64,000 nucleotides of DNA, from the NCBI GenBank assembly GCA_964035015.1, contig OZ036008.1, forward strand, positions 3,075,612-3,139,611, in the 5' to 3' direction. Positions 9,117-17,335 of this stretch are shown in pieces. The notes under the pieces were generated by a model. The model ran no database searches and was not told the DNA's origin. It saw only the letters and a program-made list of their open reading frames with translations. Numbering within the stretch: position 1 is the first letter of the stretch; every line of letters begins with the position of its first letter. Both the position numbers and the translations under genes were made by a program. The DNA comes from Corallium rubrum. Its lineage: Eukaryota; Cnidaria; Anthozoa; Scleralcyonacea; Coralliidae.

Positions 9117-9989
9117 ATGACTGAGACAAAGCTCGGTGCTCGGCTGATCACCCTCGACGGAAACATCGGTGTGGGAAAGACAACGTTCGTGAGACCATTC
9201 GCTGAAAGAAATGGTTATTACCTTGCTGAGGAGCCAGTTGATGATAATCCATACCTCGAAAGGTTTTACGCCGACCCTGGGAGGTGGGCGTATGAGATGG
9301 AGACCTGGTTCCTCGGTGAGAGGGTCGACACCTACCTAGAGGCTTTGGAGTTAATCAATGAAGGGAGGAATGTGATCATAGAGCGAACACATCACAGCTG
9401 TATGGTTTTCGCTAAGAACTGTTGGCGTAATGGGTGGATAACTGACGATCAGTTTTCTGAGTATTCCCAGGTCTTCCACTCACTAAACAATCTACTCCCA
9501 ACCCCTGATGTCCTACTATTCCTGAAAGCCTCGGTTGACACCTGCTACGACCGAATGCTCAGGAGAGGTCGGAAATGTGAAGCCGACGTAACTAAGGACT
9601 ATCTCGGGTGTATACAGAAGTATATGGAGGAGATGACTGAGGACATAGCCTCTGGGGGAACTAAGGTGATTACCCTTGATTGGGAGGACTTCGGTCCGGA
9701 TGAGTCTGAGGTGGTCGGTACCCTCAGTGAGATCCCTAGCGGATTTCACGGTTGGATGGCTCGTGTGAACGGTCGGGATGTTTACATACCAGAGATCGTC
9801 AGAACCGTTAGCCAGGCCCGGCAGGCTCAGCTGAGTCATAGGTCCAGGACGCCAGGACTGGTTATGGTCCCGAGGATCAGTGGGTTAGCTGTAACACTAC
9901 CGGATATCTCCCCAACCACAGTCAGTCCAACAGAGACCGTCTCGAGGATCATCTCCAGTCTATTCAGTCGGGTGTGTTCCCACTTGTAA
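9117..9989 (+). CDS. deoxynucleoside kinase, C-terminus replaced after a local duplication
   Basis: A 290-aa protein of the deoxyribonucleoside/thymidine kinase family, which phosphorylates deoxynucleosides for dNTP supply. P-loop GNIGVGKTT is at 15-23, EEPVDDNPYLERFY at 38-51, the ERT (ERS/DRS-type) motif at 89-91, and a LID with RRGRKCEADV near 149-158. ATG at 9117 follows GGTATA directly. The normal enzyme sequence ends near residue 241 (base 9840). The last roughly 48 residues come from antisense sequence of the neighbouring membrane gene, brought in by a rearrangement. A second, headless copy of the true C-terminal region sits at about 9991-10285. The catalytic core looks intact. A nucleotide-salvage gene is unusual cargo for a Polinton. 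Confidence 0.87.
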   Translation: MTETKLGARLITLDGNIGVGKTTFVRPFAERNGYYLAEEPVDDNPYLERFYADPGRWAYEMETWFLGERVDTYLEALELINEGRNVIIERTHHSCMVFAKNCWRNGWITDDQFSEYSQVFHSLNNLLPTPDVLLFLKASVDTCYDRMLRRGRKCEADVTKDYLGCIQKYMEEMTEDIASGGTKVITLDWEDFGPDESEVVGTLSEIPSGFHGWMARVNGRDVYIPEIVRTVSQARQAQLSHRSRTPGLVMVPRISGLAVTLPDISPTTVSPTETVSRIISSLFSRVCSHL

Positions 9990-9990
9990 C
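9836..9990 (-). pseudogene. truncated copy of the convergent membrane-protein gene
   Basis: About 147 bp (9843-9989) match 10485-10630 in the same orientation at roughly 90 percent by eye, and include TCYKWEHTRL and the TANPLILGTI membrane segment. The copy lacks both the start region and the C-terminal half, and its open frame (9836-10255) runs into antisense kinase sequence. It is the other half of the duplication that altered the kinase C-terminus. Confidence 0.8.
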
Positions 9991-10285
9991 AGGTCGGAAA
10001 TGTGAGGCTGGTGTTACTAAGGATTACCCAGAGCAGATACAAAGGTATATGGAAGAGACGGTTGTAATGGTTTGGAAGAAGGGGACCAGGGTGATTGGTC
10101 TCGACTGGGAAGACTTCGGTCCGGATGAGTCTGAGGTGGTCGGTACCCTCAGTGAGATCCCTAGCGGATTTCACGGTTGGATGGCTCGTGTGGATGACCG
10201 AGACGTCTACATACCAGAGATCGTCAGTCAGGTCCGCCAGGCCCGGCAGGCTCATCTGAATCGTAAGTCCTATGGTACCGTGTGA
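9991..10285 (+). pseudogene. headless duplicate of kinase C-terminal region
   Basis: Starts at AGGTCGGAAATGTGA, the same sequence as 9566, and follows the kinase LID and C-terminal segment to a TGA ending at 10285. No P-loop or promoter is present, so it cannot be a kinase by itself. Its end probably shows the original C-terminus of the kinase (about five residues after the AHLNRK stretch). Confidence 0.8.
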
Positions 10286-10745
10286 TCATACTGTCGGAAT
10301 GTGGACAGACCTCAGTCACAATGTCATCGAGTACACGGACGTCGGATAGGAAGACAGTCTCATCGTACTGGACCCCACGTAGGAAGCTTCTGATTTGTGT
10401 TAGAACCTTGTGGTAGCTAACGTGAGCGAACTCACAGTTTTCCAGTCTGCCAGGCATTCTCGACTTGGTCATGTACCCTTGGATCAGGACGCCAGGACCG
10501 GCTATGGTTCCGAGGATCAGTGGGTTAGCTGTGACACCACCGGCTATTCCCCCGACCACAGTCAGTCCAATAGAGACCGTCTCGAGGATCATCTTCAGTC
10601 TCTTCAGTCGGGTGTGTTTCCACTTGTAACAAGTCGCTAGCCTATGATAATACGAATAGAGTCGGGTTAGTTTGTCCACTTCAGCCGATTGGAGGTTTTT
10701 ACCAATGTGGTTGAAGCTGACGACGCTTTTCCTCTTTTTCCCCAT
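10224..10745 (-). CDS. Polinton membrane protein with GG-TANPLILG segment
   Basis: A 173-aa uncharacterised protein. It opens with a basic segment (MGKKRKSVVSFNHIGKNLQ), then KLTRLYSYYHRLATCYKWKHTRLKRL. A hydrophobic helix pair follows (SIGLTVVGGIAGGVTANPLILGTIAGPG, about 66-93), then a helical tail. The pattern 'KLYxxH...CYKKA...LKRL...GxITGGIxxNPIILG' is one I associate with many invertebrate Polintons, with no assigned function. It converges with the kinase duplicate, so the last 20 codons overlap that region. ATG at 10745 follows TTAGA. Confidence 0.72.
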   Translation of the reverse strand: MGKKRKSVVSFNHIGKNLQSAEVDKLTRLYSYYHRLATCYKWKHTRLKRLKMILETVSIGLTVVGGIAGGVTANPLILGTIAGPGVLIQGYMTKSRMPGRLENCEFAHVSYHKVLTQIRSFLRGVQYDETVFLSDVRVLDDIVTEVCPHSDSMITRYHRTYDSDEPAGPGGPD

Positions 10746-10750
10746 TCTAA

Positions 10751-11578
10751 TTACAGGTCATATTCAACCATAACCTCATTACAGATCTTCTCAATGTCAG
10801 GACCCCCCAGACGACCCTCCACAATCTTCATACCGTAGAAGTTGATGTCTGAATAAAACTTCCTAAGACGGCTCAGCCCAAACACATTCAGATAAGGTGT
10901 CCCTATCTGTCCGATGTTACTGATGAAAAACGAGTCCCTCAGCATTTCACCATTTATCCTGACGTGTGACACTCTAAGCCCAGATAGCCAGTGGGCAGAT
11001 ATCAGGATCTTCTTCCCAATGAACTTCGCTGGGATCGTACACTCGTAAAACTTAGCCGGTGACGACCCTTCCACAAGCAGTTTGTCACTTACTCCAGCTT
11101 TAAACCCAAAGCTTTTACCAGGACCGCTTTTACCATTATTGGTAACAATCATTTCCCACTCACCCGACTTATCCTTAGGTCTCACACTGTTCCTCTTTAC
11201 CACAGCAAAAACTGAGACGTCGACGAACATGAGCCTTGGTATGCTAACGTGGAAGACTGTTCTTATCGTTATCTCAGGGTGAATGAAGTGGTGGTCGCCG
11301 GCAGTGTTTAGCTGTGGGTTGATACCTGGGGGTCTCCAGAACATGGCTGAGTGGACCCCACCGTTTTTGTCTTCTATGTATTCAATAAAGGGGGGGAGTT
11401 TGGAGATCGCGTTTTTACTGGCTCTGGTTACGTTTAGGTCGAAAATGACTCTGTGGTTGTGGGTTTCCGTGTAAGCTTTTAGCTTATTGTTGAGCTGCTT
11501 TAGATCACTGCTGAGTTGCTTAGTGATCTGACTAGGGGCTCCTTTTTCCGGTTTGCTGTAACCATAAAACAGACTCAT
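10751..11578 (-). CDS. candidate concanavalin/LamG-like jelly-roll protein (possible fibre or attachment protein)
   Basis: A 275-aa protein. Residues 1-90 are mixed helical/extended. From about 95 to 270 the sequence is beta-rich and has the cadence of a concanavalin A-like/LamG fold: IRTVFHVSIPRLMFVDVSVFAVV, then KILISAHWLSGLRVSHVRING, then YLNVFGL, FYSDINFYGMKIVEGRLGG and DIEKICNEV, where LamG domains usually end in an 'eI' helix. No signal peptide or membrane helix is seen. In a virus-like element such a domain would suit glycan or receptor binding, but this is inference from pattern alone. ATG at 11578 follows TATAGTAT; it lies 5 bp from the 10745 gene and 3 bp from the 13003 gene. Confidence 0.6.
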   Translation of the reverse strand: MSLFYGYSKPEKGAPSQITKQLSSDLKQLNNKLKAYTETHNHRVIFDLNVTRASKNAISKLPPFIEYIEDKNGGVHSAMFWRPPGINPQLNTAGDHHFIHPEITIRTVFHVSIPRLMFVDVSVFAVVKRNSVRPKDKSGEWEMIVTNNGKSGPGKSFGFKAGVSDKLLVEGSSPAKFYECTIPAKFIGKKILISAHWLSGLRVSHVRINGEMLRDSFFISNIGQIGTPYLNVFGLSRLRKFYSDINFYGMKIVEGRLGGPDIEKICNEVMVEYDL

Positions 11579-11581
11579 ATA

Positions 11582-13003
11582 CTATAGGACGTATTTACTG
11601 AACAGATACCCAGACACAGCTGTTAGGACCAATAGGATTCCCAACTCATTGTCTGGTCCCCCGTCCTGACCGGCGGGGCGTTGTGCCTTCTTTGGGGTTG
11701 GTGTGGCTGTCTCTAGACTTCGGTCGGTTGGTGTGGACTCCAGGGGTAGGGTGCCGTCTAGTGAATCAAGATGATTCCCACCATCCTGATGAGTTTTTTT
11801 GGGGTCTGGATTGATGTGAGCCGTGAAGTAATTAATACCATGGTTCACACCAAATTTCATACTGTCATTTGCAACCTGTAGTTTGTTATTGTAGCCAGCA
11901 ATCGGATTTTTAAGAATTATAAGGTTGGATGGTAACAGCCAAAGACTTGGTGAGACCGCTAGATTTAGGACGACATTCGTGTCTGTCACCGCTCTATTCA
12001 TATTGTTTATCCATGTAGCTGTGTTGTAGTTGATAATACTATCCTCAACCAGTTGCCTAAACACTTTCTGGGTCTCCAATGCACTCGCCCTATCACCATA
12101 CACGCTCTGTTTTGTCTTTGCCTGAGCACCAAGAATGGAATAAATAAACGCCTCTATGCTCTGATTTAGGAGTAGGAGACCATTTGAGGTTAAACCATCA
12201 CCCGTCTTTGGTACGAATTTCTTAAAATCCCCACTAACGTCTCTTAACCTCCTGACTCCTTTCCACTCTGTCACTGAGTGCTCGGGGTCTTCCGTGTGTT
12301 CTACCTCCTGCCACGTCCATCTCGGTGCCTTATCTTCCTCCATCAGGAATGTTGCACCATAGCTTCTCATAATGTCACTTATTTCTGAGTCTGATTTCAC
12401 ATCAAATTCTCTCATAATTCTTCTTATTGTGAAATACAGATGAAATCTCAAAAGTGACGTAACTACCGGTGGAACGTCATCACTGGGTGTTAGATGAAGT
12501 AACGACACCCCAGAAGCATATGTAGCGATGTACGTCCCCACAAGCGCTTGGTAATATTTCTCTTTCAGATTCCATTTGGAGTATGAGGAAGTTTTTATAT
12601 CTAACGGTGGGAGGTCACTCTGAAAATACTCTGTCTCATTCACATAAACCCTGAATTTATTGACTGGATAATTCAGAACGTATTCCGCTGGAAAATTATC
12701 ATAGTAATAATATGACCCATGTGTTTTATACATTGATCTGTGTCGCTTCCCCTTTGAAAGTGTCTGAACGTGGCCACCACCAAGCCACACCTTCGGAAAT
12801 CTGGGCGGTGGTTTATTTATTGTTAAGTACTTGGTGTAGTCTTTATTGTTCTTAAACTCCGCGTCACCAGTGTAGATGTATGAGTCACCGACAGGTCCAA
12901 AGAACACACCAGGTTCTGACTGACCGAAGATTGAATCAGTTATAAATTTAGTTCTGTTGGCGTATGGGTATTTGGTGAAGAACTCCCTCAGGGTCTTATC
13001 CAT
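11582..13003 (-). CDS. 473-aa tail-anchored Polinton protein, function unknown
   Basis: Not recognised as an enzyme. It begins MDKTLREFFTKYPY, has a Tyr-rich stretch near residues 95-105 (SYYYYDNF) and a helical middle (LLRFHLYFTIRRIMREF). A long Gly/Asn-containing region with NQSIEAFIYSILGAQ follows. A Pro/Thr-rich, low-complexity linker (about 405-445) leads to one C-terminal membrane helix (LGILLVLTAVSGYLFSKYVL). The tail-anchor layout would allow insertion in a virion or cell membrane. ATG at 13003 lies only 19 bp from the oppositely oriented integrase ATG, so the two genes share one minimal bidirectional promoter. It forms the large first gene of the central leftward trio. Confidence 0.7.
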   Translation of the reverse strand: MDKTLREFFTKYPYANRTKFITDSIFGQSEPGVFFGPVGDSYIYTGDAEFKNNKDYTKYLTINKPPPRFPKVWLGGGHVQTLSKGKRHRSMYKTHGSYYYYDNFPAEYVLNYPVNKFRVYVNETEYFQSDLPPLDIKTSSYSKWNLKEKYYQALVGTYIATYASGVSLLHLTPSDDVPPVVTSLLRFHLYFTIRRIMREFDVKSDSEISDIMRSYGATFLMEEDKAPRWTWQEVEHTEDPEHSVTEWKGVRRLRDVSGDFKKFVPKTGDGLTSNGLLLLNQSIEAFIYSILGAQAKTKQSVYGDRASALETQKVFRQLVEDSIINYNTATWINNMNRAVTDTNVVLNLAVSPSLWLLPSNLIILKNPIAGYNNKLQVANDSMKFGVNHGINYFTAHINPDPKKTHQDGGNHLDSLDGTLPLESTPTDRSLETATPTPKKAQRPAGQDGGPDNELGILLVLTAVSGYLFSKYVL

Positions 13004-13022
13004 ATATCATAGGTTAGGTTAT
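13004..13022. promoter_or_regulatory. 19-bp bidirectional gap between 473-aa gene and integrase
   Basis: The whole space between two opposite ATGs is 19 bp. Read outward it gives TGATAT-ATG on the left and GGTTAT-ATG on the right. Any core promoter for each gene must therefore overlap the other gene's 5' end or be extremely compact. Confidence 0.5.
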
Positions 13023-14120
13023 ATGGACGCTGGGGTCGGGTTGGAACAAGAACTGAGAGATATATGGTATGATCCGAAAACAGGGTATCAGTCGGCTGAA
13101 CGGTTGTATCAGAGGGCGGTAGGAGAAGGTCTTGATGTGAGTAGGAAGGTAGTAAGGGACTGGCTGAAAACACAGGACACGTACACGAGGTATAGACCGG
13201 TTGTGAGGAGGCATAAGTTCAGACAGACGTTCGTCAGCCACCTTGGTGAACAAATACAAATGGACCTGGTTGATATGGGAAAGTACAAGAACCAGAATAA
13301 GGGGTATTACTGGATTCTGACTGCTGTTGAGATTCTGAGTCGGTATGCTTTCGCCGTTCCCGTTTACAGGAAGGACACAAAAAACATGACCGGGGCTGTG
13401 TCTGAGCTGTTGGAACAGTTCAAAGACCGATTTGGTGACTACCCCGACCTGGCTCAGTTCGACGACGGGAAGGAGTTTTATAACGTTGGTGTGAAAGGCC
13501 TACTGAAGGAATGTGGTGTTGAGTACTTCAGTACGTTTTCGGACAAGAAAGCAGCAGTCGTCGAACGATTCAACAGAACACTTAAGACTGCTATGTGGAA
13601 GTATTTCTACACCAAGGGGACTTATAGGTGGATTGATGTTTTGGATGACCTTGTTGAGGGTTATAACAACACAAAACACAGTGTCGTTATGTTGAAGCCT
13701 AAGGATGTGAGTAAGTCAAACGAGAATCAGGTCTGGAATACGTTGTTCGGTCATCACTTTGGTGATCATCCTCTGCCTAAGTTCCGGGTTGGGGATACCG
13801 TAAGGGTGTCAAAGTACAAGAGCACGTTTACGAAAGGCTATGAGGCTAACTTCACTGAGGAAATCTTTAGGATAGTGAAGGTCATCCGTGGTGATCCAAA
13901 CGTTTACGAGATAGAGGACGCTGAGGGTGAGCCGATTATCGGAAAGTTCTATGAGGAGGAATTGTCGCCGGTGGATAAGAAGGATGACGTTTATAGGGTT
14001 GAGAAGGTGTTAAGGAGGAAGAGAGTTGGTGGGAGAAAGATGGTGTTGGTCAAGTGGTTGGGTTATGGTGATAAGCACAACTCATGGATACCTGAGAGTG
14101 ACGTACAAAACCTGGGTTAG
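13023..14120 (+). CDS. INT: retrovirus-type integrase with C-terminal chromodomain
   Basis: A 365-aa enzyme expected to cut and join the element ends and make the 6-bp target duplication. Residues 20-60 form an HTH-like N-terminal region. The rve core has D81 (QMDLVDM), D148 (AQFDDGKEF) and E181 (VVERFNRTLK), the DDE triad. An SH3-like KFRVGDTVRVSK segment follows near 258-270. The C-terminal 45 residues are a chromodomain (YRVEKVLRRK ... VLVKWLGYGDKHNSWIPES). The ATG at 13023 is chosen because it follows GGTTAT; an upstream in-frame start at 12957 would invade the 473-aa gene. The rightward block of six genes begins here. Confidence 0.95.
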   Translation: MDAGVGLEQELRDIWYDPKTGYQSAERLYQRAVGEGLDVSRKVVRDWLKTQDTYTRYRPVVRRHKFRQTFVSHLGEQIQMDLVDMGKYKNQNKGYYWILTAVEILSRYAFAVPVYRKDTKNMTGAVSELLEQFKDRFGDYPDLAQFDDGKEFYNVGVKGLLKECGVEYFSTFSDKKAAVVERFNRTLKTAMWKYFYTKGTYRWIDVLDDLVEGYNNTKHSVVMLKPKDVSKSNENQVWNTLFGHHFGDHPLPKFRVGDTVRVSKYKSTFTKGYEANFTEEIFRIVKVIRGDPNVYEIEDAEGEPIIGKFYEEELSPVDKKDDVYRVEKVLRRKRVGGRKMVLVKWLGYGDKHNSWIPESDVQNLG

Positions 14121-14134
14121 TATATACCCGGGTA

Positions 14135-14824
14135 ATGAGGCTAACATTATTCATTGAAAACGGTGAGAAGACTGTCTACTTCGAACAACCTATCATGGTG
14201 ACAGGTCCAAGACCACAGGTGATGCTGAAGAGAGCGACGGTATACTGGAACTATAACAATGTGGTGTCAGGTCTGAACGATAAGGTGTCGTTTGATGGTG
14301 TTGAGACATCCGCTCCTGAAGGTTATTTTGACTTTGACGCGGTAGAGACGTTTGTTAAGGGGCTAGCCGGGGGTCTGCTGGGGACGGTTGAGTTTGGGAA
14401 GAATGTTTACAACGGAACTTCTAAAGTGAAAACGTCTGAAAAGCTGAAGCTTGGGAAGATGGGTCTTCTTTTAGGGTTTGGTGAGAACGATGTGATAGAT
14501 GTTGGTGGTGGTGGGTGGGCGAATAGTCCGAATCAGGTGGACATCAACAGAGGGTTGAGATATGTTAGGATCTCGTGTGACGCTGTTGAGAGTGAGAAAA
14601 GTCTGGACAATGGGAGGAGAAGTGATCTGATTGGTACTCTTCCGATAACCTCTGAGCAGAGCCTGAAAGGGAGTGTACAGCACTACACAGACATTGAGTC
14701 GAAAGCTGAGATTCGAAAGGGTGTTTATGGTAAGATGACCTTTAGGGTTCGTGGAAATAATGATCATTCGGTAGGTCGGCCGGTTGGGATTGGAGCTGTC
14801 CTGCTTGAGCTGTACATAGGTTAG
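14135..14824 (+). CDS. penton (minor capsid) protein
   Basis: A 229-aa protein expected to form the capsid vertices as a single jelly roll. Supporting segments are the N-terminal beta strand region with VYWNYNN, then LLLGF, then INRGLRYVRISCDAVE, SDLIGTLPI, and the C-terminal VGRPVGIGAVLLELYI. This order (INxGLRYVxIxCD ... LPI ... LELYI) is the usual Polinton/adintovirus penton pattern. It starts 14 bp after the integrase stop, with TTAGTATATA overlapping that stop codon, and sits next to the other virion genes. Confidence 0.88.
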   Translation: MRLTLFIENGEKTVYFEQPIMVTGPRPQVMLKRATVYWNYNNVVSGLNDKVSFDGVETSAPEGYFDFDAVETFVKGLAGGLLGTVEFGKNVYNGTSKVKTSEKLKLGKMGLLLGFGENDVIDVGGGGWANSPNQVDINRGLRYVRISCDAVESEKSLDNGRRSDLIGTLPITSEQSLKGSVQHYTDIESKAEIRKGVYGKMTFRVRGNNDHSVGRPVGIGAVLLELYIG

Positions 14825-14830
14825 TATATA
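14821..14830 (+). promoter_or_regulatory. TTAGTATATA start-proximal motif
   Basis: TTAGTATATA immediately precedes the ATG at 14831 and contains the TAG stop of the penton gene. Near-identical motifs precede 14135 (TTAGTATATA) and, on the minus strand, 8345 and 8750 (TTAGTGTATA). Confidence 0.55.
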
Positions 14831-16054
14831 ATGGCTGAAGGGGGAGAAGAATTCGAAATGGGTGATTTCGATAAAGAAGAGGAAAGGGGAGATGATGAAG
14901 AAGATACTGATGAAACAGACTTCACCGATGAAGATCAGAGAACAGTAACGATAGGTCAGACGTCTGCTAGGGATGGTATAACCCACGTAACAGGGGAGGG
15001 AACTAGTCGCCCCAGCAGTAGTTATAGTCTCGACAGTGGTTCTAGGGCACATGAGAGACATGTTACAGATATTAAGAAAGAACTCATCAGAAATACGCTT
15101 GGGATAAGGGTAAACAAAACAGATGGTGTGAAATCTAGTGAATTGTTGTTAGGTGTTAGTCCTGTTTATAGTAAGAAAGGTGGTCTTCTCGGATTAAAAT
15201 TTAAGAATGAAAGAATTATGAAACGTAAGGATGGTGAAAAGGGTAAGTTTGTGTATAATGAGGGAAAAAGTAATAGGGAAGCCGTTGAGAGTTTCAAGAA
15301 GTTGCTAAGGGAGGTTGAAAAGGAACACTCCAAAAAAGTCTCAGGGGCTGTTGAGAAGGTTGACAACGACCCCACAACCTCTCAGGAAGTCGTGAACGAC
15401 ATAACCTCACAGGTCAGCTCAAAGAGTGAGAGAATACTTGAGAAAAGAGAGGGGGACTTACGGGAACAGGCTAAAGAACTCCTAACTGAGCAGGAAGCAA
15501 GAGAATTCATTGGAATGCTCGAACCAAAGGGTACAAGTGTACAAAAGATTGAGCTTCTTGAAACAGAAGCCGACTACTACAGAGAACAAGCGGCTAACGA
15601 GGAAGATCCCCGTAGAAAACAATTGTTTGAAAAGTTCAGCGAAGTGGCAGAAATGAATGCGGACAAACTAAGAATTAGTATCGGTGACGCCCCCCAACAC
15701 ATTGATGATATATCTATCTTAGAGAATAAGGTGGAAAACAATGACCTGAATAGGTTAGAAAGGTTTAAGAAGTGGGCTAGGGAGAATATGGTTGGCCTGT
15801 CTGCTATAGCCATCACCATAGCTGGGATCATAACCACAATAGTTGTCGCTGCTAGGGGGGCTGTCTCGGGGGGAGCAAGAGCAGTCGGTGGTTTCGCTAA
15901 GGCACTCGCTAATCTGGGTAAGAGTTTGGGACCACTGTTAGCACCACTGTTCAGTCTGATAGCACAGATTCTGACTTGGGGAGCAAAAGGGATAGCATGG
16001 TTAGCCAACAATCTGTGGGTTTTAGCCATAGCTATGACGTGGTTATTTGTATGA
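14831..16054 (+). CDS. acidic-headed, membrane-active virion protein candidate
   Basis: A 407-aa protein. Residues 5-35 are almost all Asp/Glu. Residues about 80-310 are charged and helical, with coiled-coil-like stretches. From about 318 to the end the protein is hydrophobic and amphipathic (GLSAIAITIAGIITTIVVAARG, then LANLGKSLGPLLAPLFSLIAQ, then LANNLWVLAIAMTWLFV). Animal Polintons and adintoviruses often carry a protein of this layout beside penton and capsid genes. A membrane-penetration role comparable to adenovirus pVI is an attractive but unproven idea. ATG at 14831 directly follows TTAGTATATA, which also contains the penton stop. Confidence 0.75.
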   Translation: MAEGGEEFEMGDFDKEEERGDDEEDTDETDFTDEDQRTVTIGQTSARDGITHVTGEGTSRPSSSYSLDSGSRAHERHVTDIKKELIRNTLGIRVNKTDGVKSSELLLGVSPVYSKKGGLLGLKFKNERIMKRKDGEKGKFVYNEGKSNREAVESFKKLLREVEKEHSKKVSGAVEKVDNDPTTSQEVVNDITSQVSSKSERILEKREGDLREQAKELLTEQEAREFIGMLEPKGTSVQKIELLETEADYYREQAANEEDPRRKQLFEKFSEVAEMNADKLRISIGDAPQHIDDISILENKVENNDLNRLERFKKWARENMVGLSAIAITIAGIITTIVVAARGAVSGGARAVGGFAKALANLGKSLGPLLAPLFSLIAQILTWGAKGIAWLANNLWVLAIAMTWLFV

Positions 16055-16093
16055 CTACTGGAAAAACAGAAAATAAAACCTGTTATGTAGTAT

Positions 16094-17335
16094 ATGGCCA
16101 ACAGAAGTCAGACAGAGCTGTCACCTGGATTCAGACGGGCGAGAATGTCGGAGATCAAGGGGAGTAGGACAAGACATACGGTCACCATGAACCCCAACAA
16201 AGTCAACCCTGGTGAGGACCTCTACATCGACATACCAAAGCTAAAACCTGATAGCTGTTTGGTCCCGGGTAGCTTTCATCTATTGTTCGACTTTAAGAAC
16301 ATGAACACCAAGTCGTGGTTCCTAAACAATCTCTCCAGGCTTCTGGTTGAGAGGTTGGTTGTTAAGCTAGCCGGCGAGACTGTTTACGACAATACGGGTG
16401 AAAGTGTCCTCGGTGTGTACAGAGATCTCTGGCTACCAAAGAGTGTGAGGGATCAGATGGTTGGATATGGGATTGGTCCAGAAAACCTGAGAAAGCTGAT
16501 GTCTAAGGACGACAGTGGGGCTTCTTCTGGGGACGCTGAGAAGGTAGCTGACGCTTTGGTGCTCGCAATCTATGGAGTGAGGATGAAGGTGAGACTGAAT
16601 AAGATCCTCGGGGACCACGGACTTTATGCCCCCTTTGAGATGTACAACAACTTCCGCTATGTCATTAGCCTACCAAAGGCGAGTGACATCATGGCGGCCC
16701 AGTCAAGTGAATCTGTTGATGGGTACACACTGGAAAACCTCGAACTGGAGTATGAGACGATTGATAACACCGACATCGCCAGTGAAATAACGTCGCTGTA
16801 CACAGCTGGTCGGTCGTTGTCCTACGAACATGTGACGCTGATGAAGTCAACTGAATGGTTGGCTGGATCAACCCTAATCAACGAACACATTAACCTTCCA
16901 CGGAAGTCTATGAAAGGTATTGTAATGATGTTCACGAACAAGATCCGGACTGATAGTGAGAAATACGTCTATCCGAACATTGAGAGTGTTAAGCTAACAA
17001 TCGAGGGTGTACCCAACGCTGTCTTCAGTCAGGGGATCCCAAAGAGCCGGTTCTACGATGAGGCTAAAAGACTGTTTGGTGGAAAGGAAAACACAGATCA
17101 GTTTATGACAATCCAGAAGTTCTATAAGAACGCCTTCGCTCTGGCGATTGATCTGAGAAGTATTGAGGATCGCGACAGTGTTGGGACTGGAAAAAGAATC
17201 GTTAATACACAGTCTGGGGTTTTGATTGAGATCACTAAGAAGGCGACTGTGGCTAACGTAGTCTGTCAGATCTTTGTGCTGAGTGATGGTTTGGTAAATA
17301 TGGTAAATAAGAATCTAAAATCAATCCAGTATTAA
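16094..17335 (+). CDS. MCP: double jelly-roll major capsid protein
   Basis: A 413-aa hexon-type protein. The N-terminus has the usual VTMNPNKVNPGEDLYIDIPKL lead into the first jelly roll, followed by SFHLLFDF and NNLSRLLVERLVVKLAG. The second half has LYAPFEMYNNFRYVISL, the long DE-type loops and a beta-rich end (VVCQIFVLSDGLVN). Length and motif order fit Polinton/adintovirus capsid proteins, which place these elements with virus-like particles. ATG at 16094 follows GTAGTAT. The stop at 17335 abuts the ATPase ATG. Confidence 0.93.
   Translation: MANRSQTELSPGFRRARMSEIKGSRTRHTVTMNPNKVNPGEDLYIDIPKLKPDSCLVPGSFHLLFDFKNMNTKSWFLNNLSRLLVERLVVKLAGETVYDNTGESVLGVYRDLWLPKSVRDQMVGYGIGPENLRKLMSKDDSGASSGDAEKVADALVLAIYGVRMKVRLNKILGDHGLYAPFEMYNNFRYVISLPKASDIMAAQSSESVDGYTLENLELEYETIDNTDIASEITSLYTAGRSLSYEHVTLMKSTEWLAGSTLINEHINLPRKSMKGIVMMFTNKIRTDSEKYVYPNIESVKLTIEGVPNAVFSQGIPKSRFYDEAKRLFGGKENTDQFMTIQKFYKNAFALAIDLRSIEDRDSVGTGKRIVNTQSGVLIEITKKATVANVVCQIFVLSDGLVNMVNKNLKSIQY

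Larger units (their letters stand above)
9566..10635. repeat. direct duplication inside the Polinton (two unequal copies)
   Basis: Copy 1 is 9566-9990 and copy 2 is 9991-10635. Both start with AGGTCGGAAATGTGA and end near CACTTGTAACA. Copy 1 lacks about 213 bp corresponding to 10271-10483. The copies differ by roughly 10 percent by eye, so the event predates the present insertion. Confidence 0.8.

Noticed and set aside
12957-13022. Longer integrase start
   Set aside because: It would overlap the divergent 473-aa gene, and the ATG at 13023 is directly preceded by GGTTAT.
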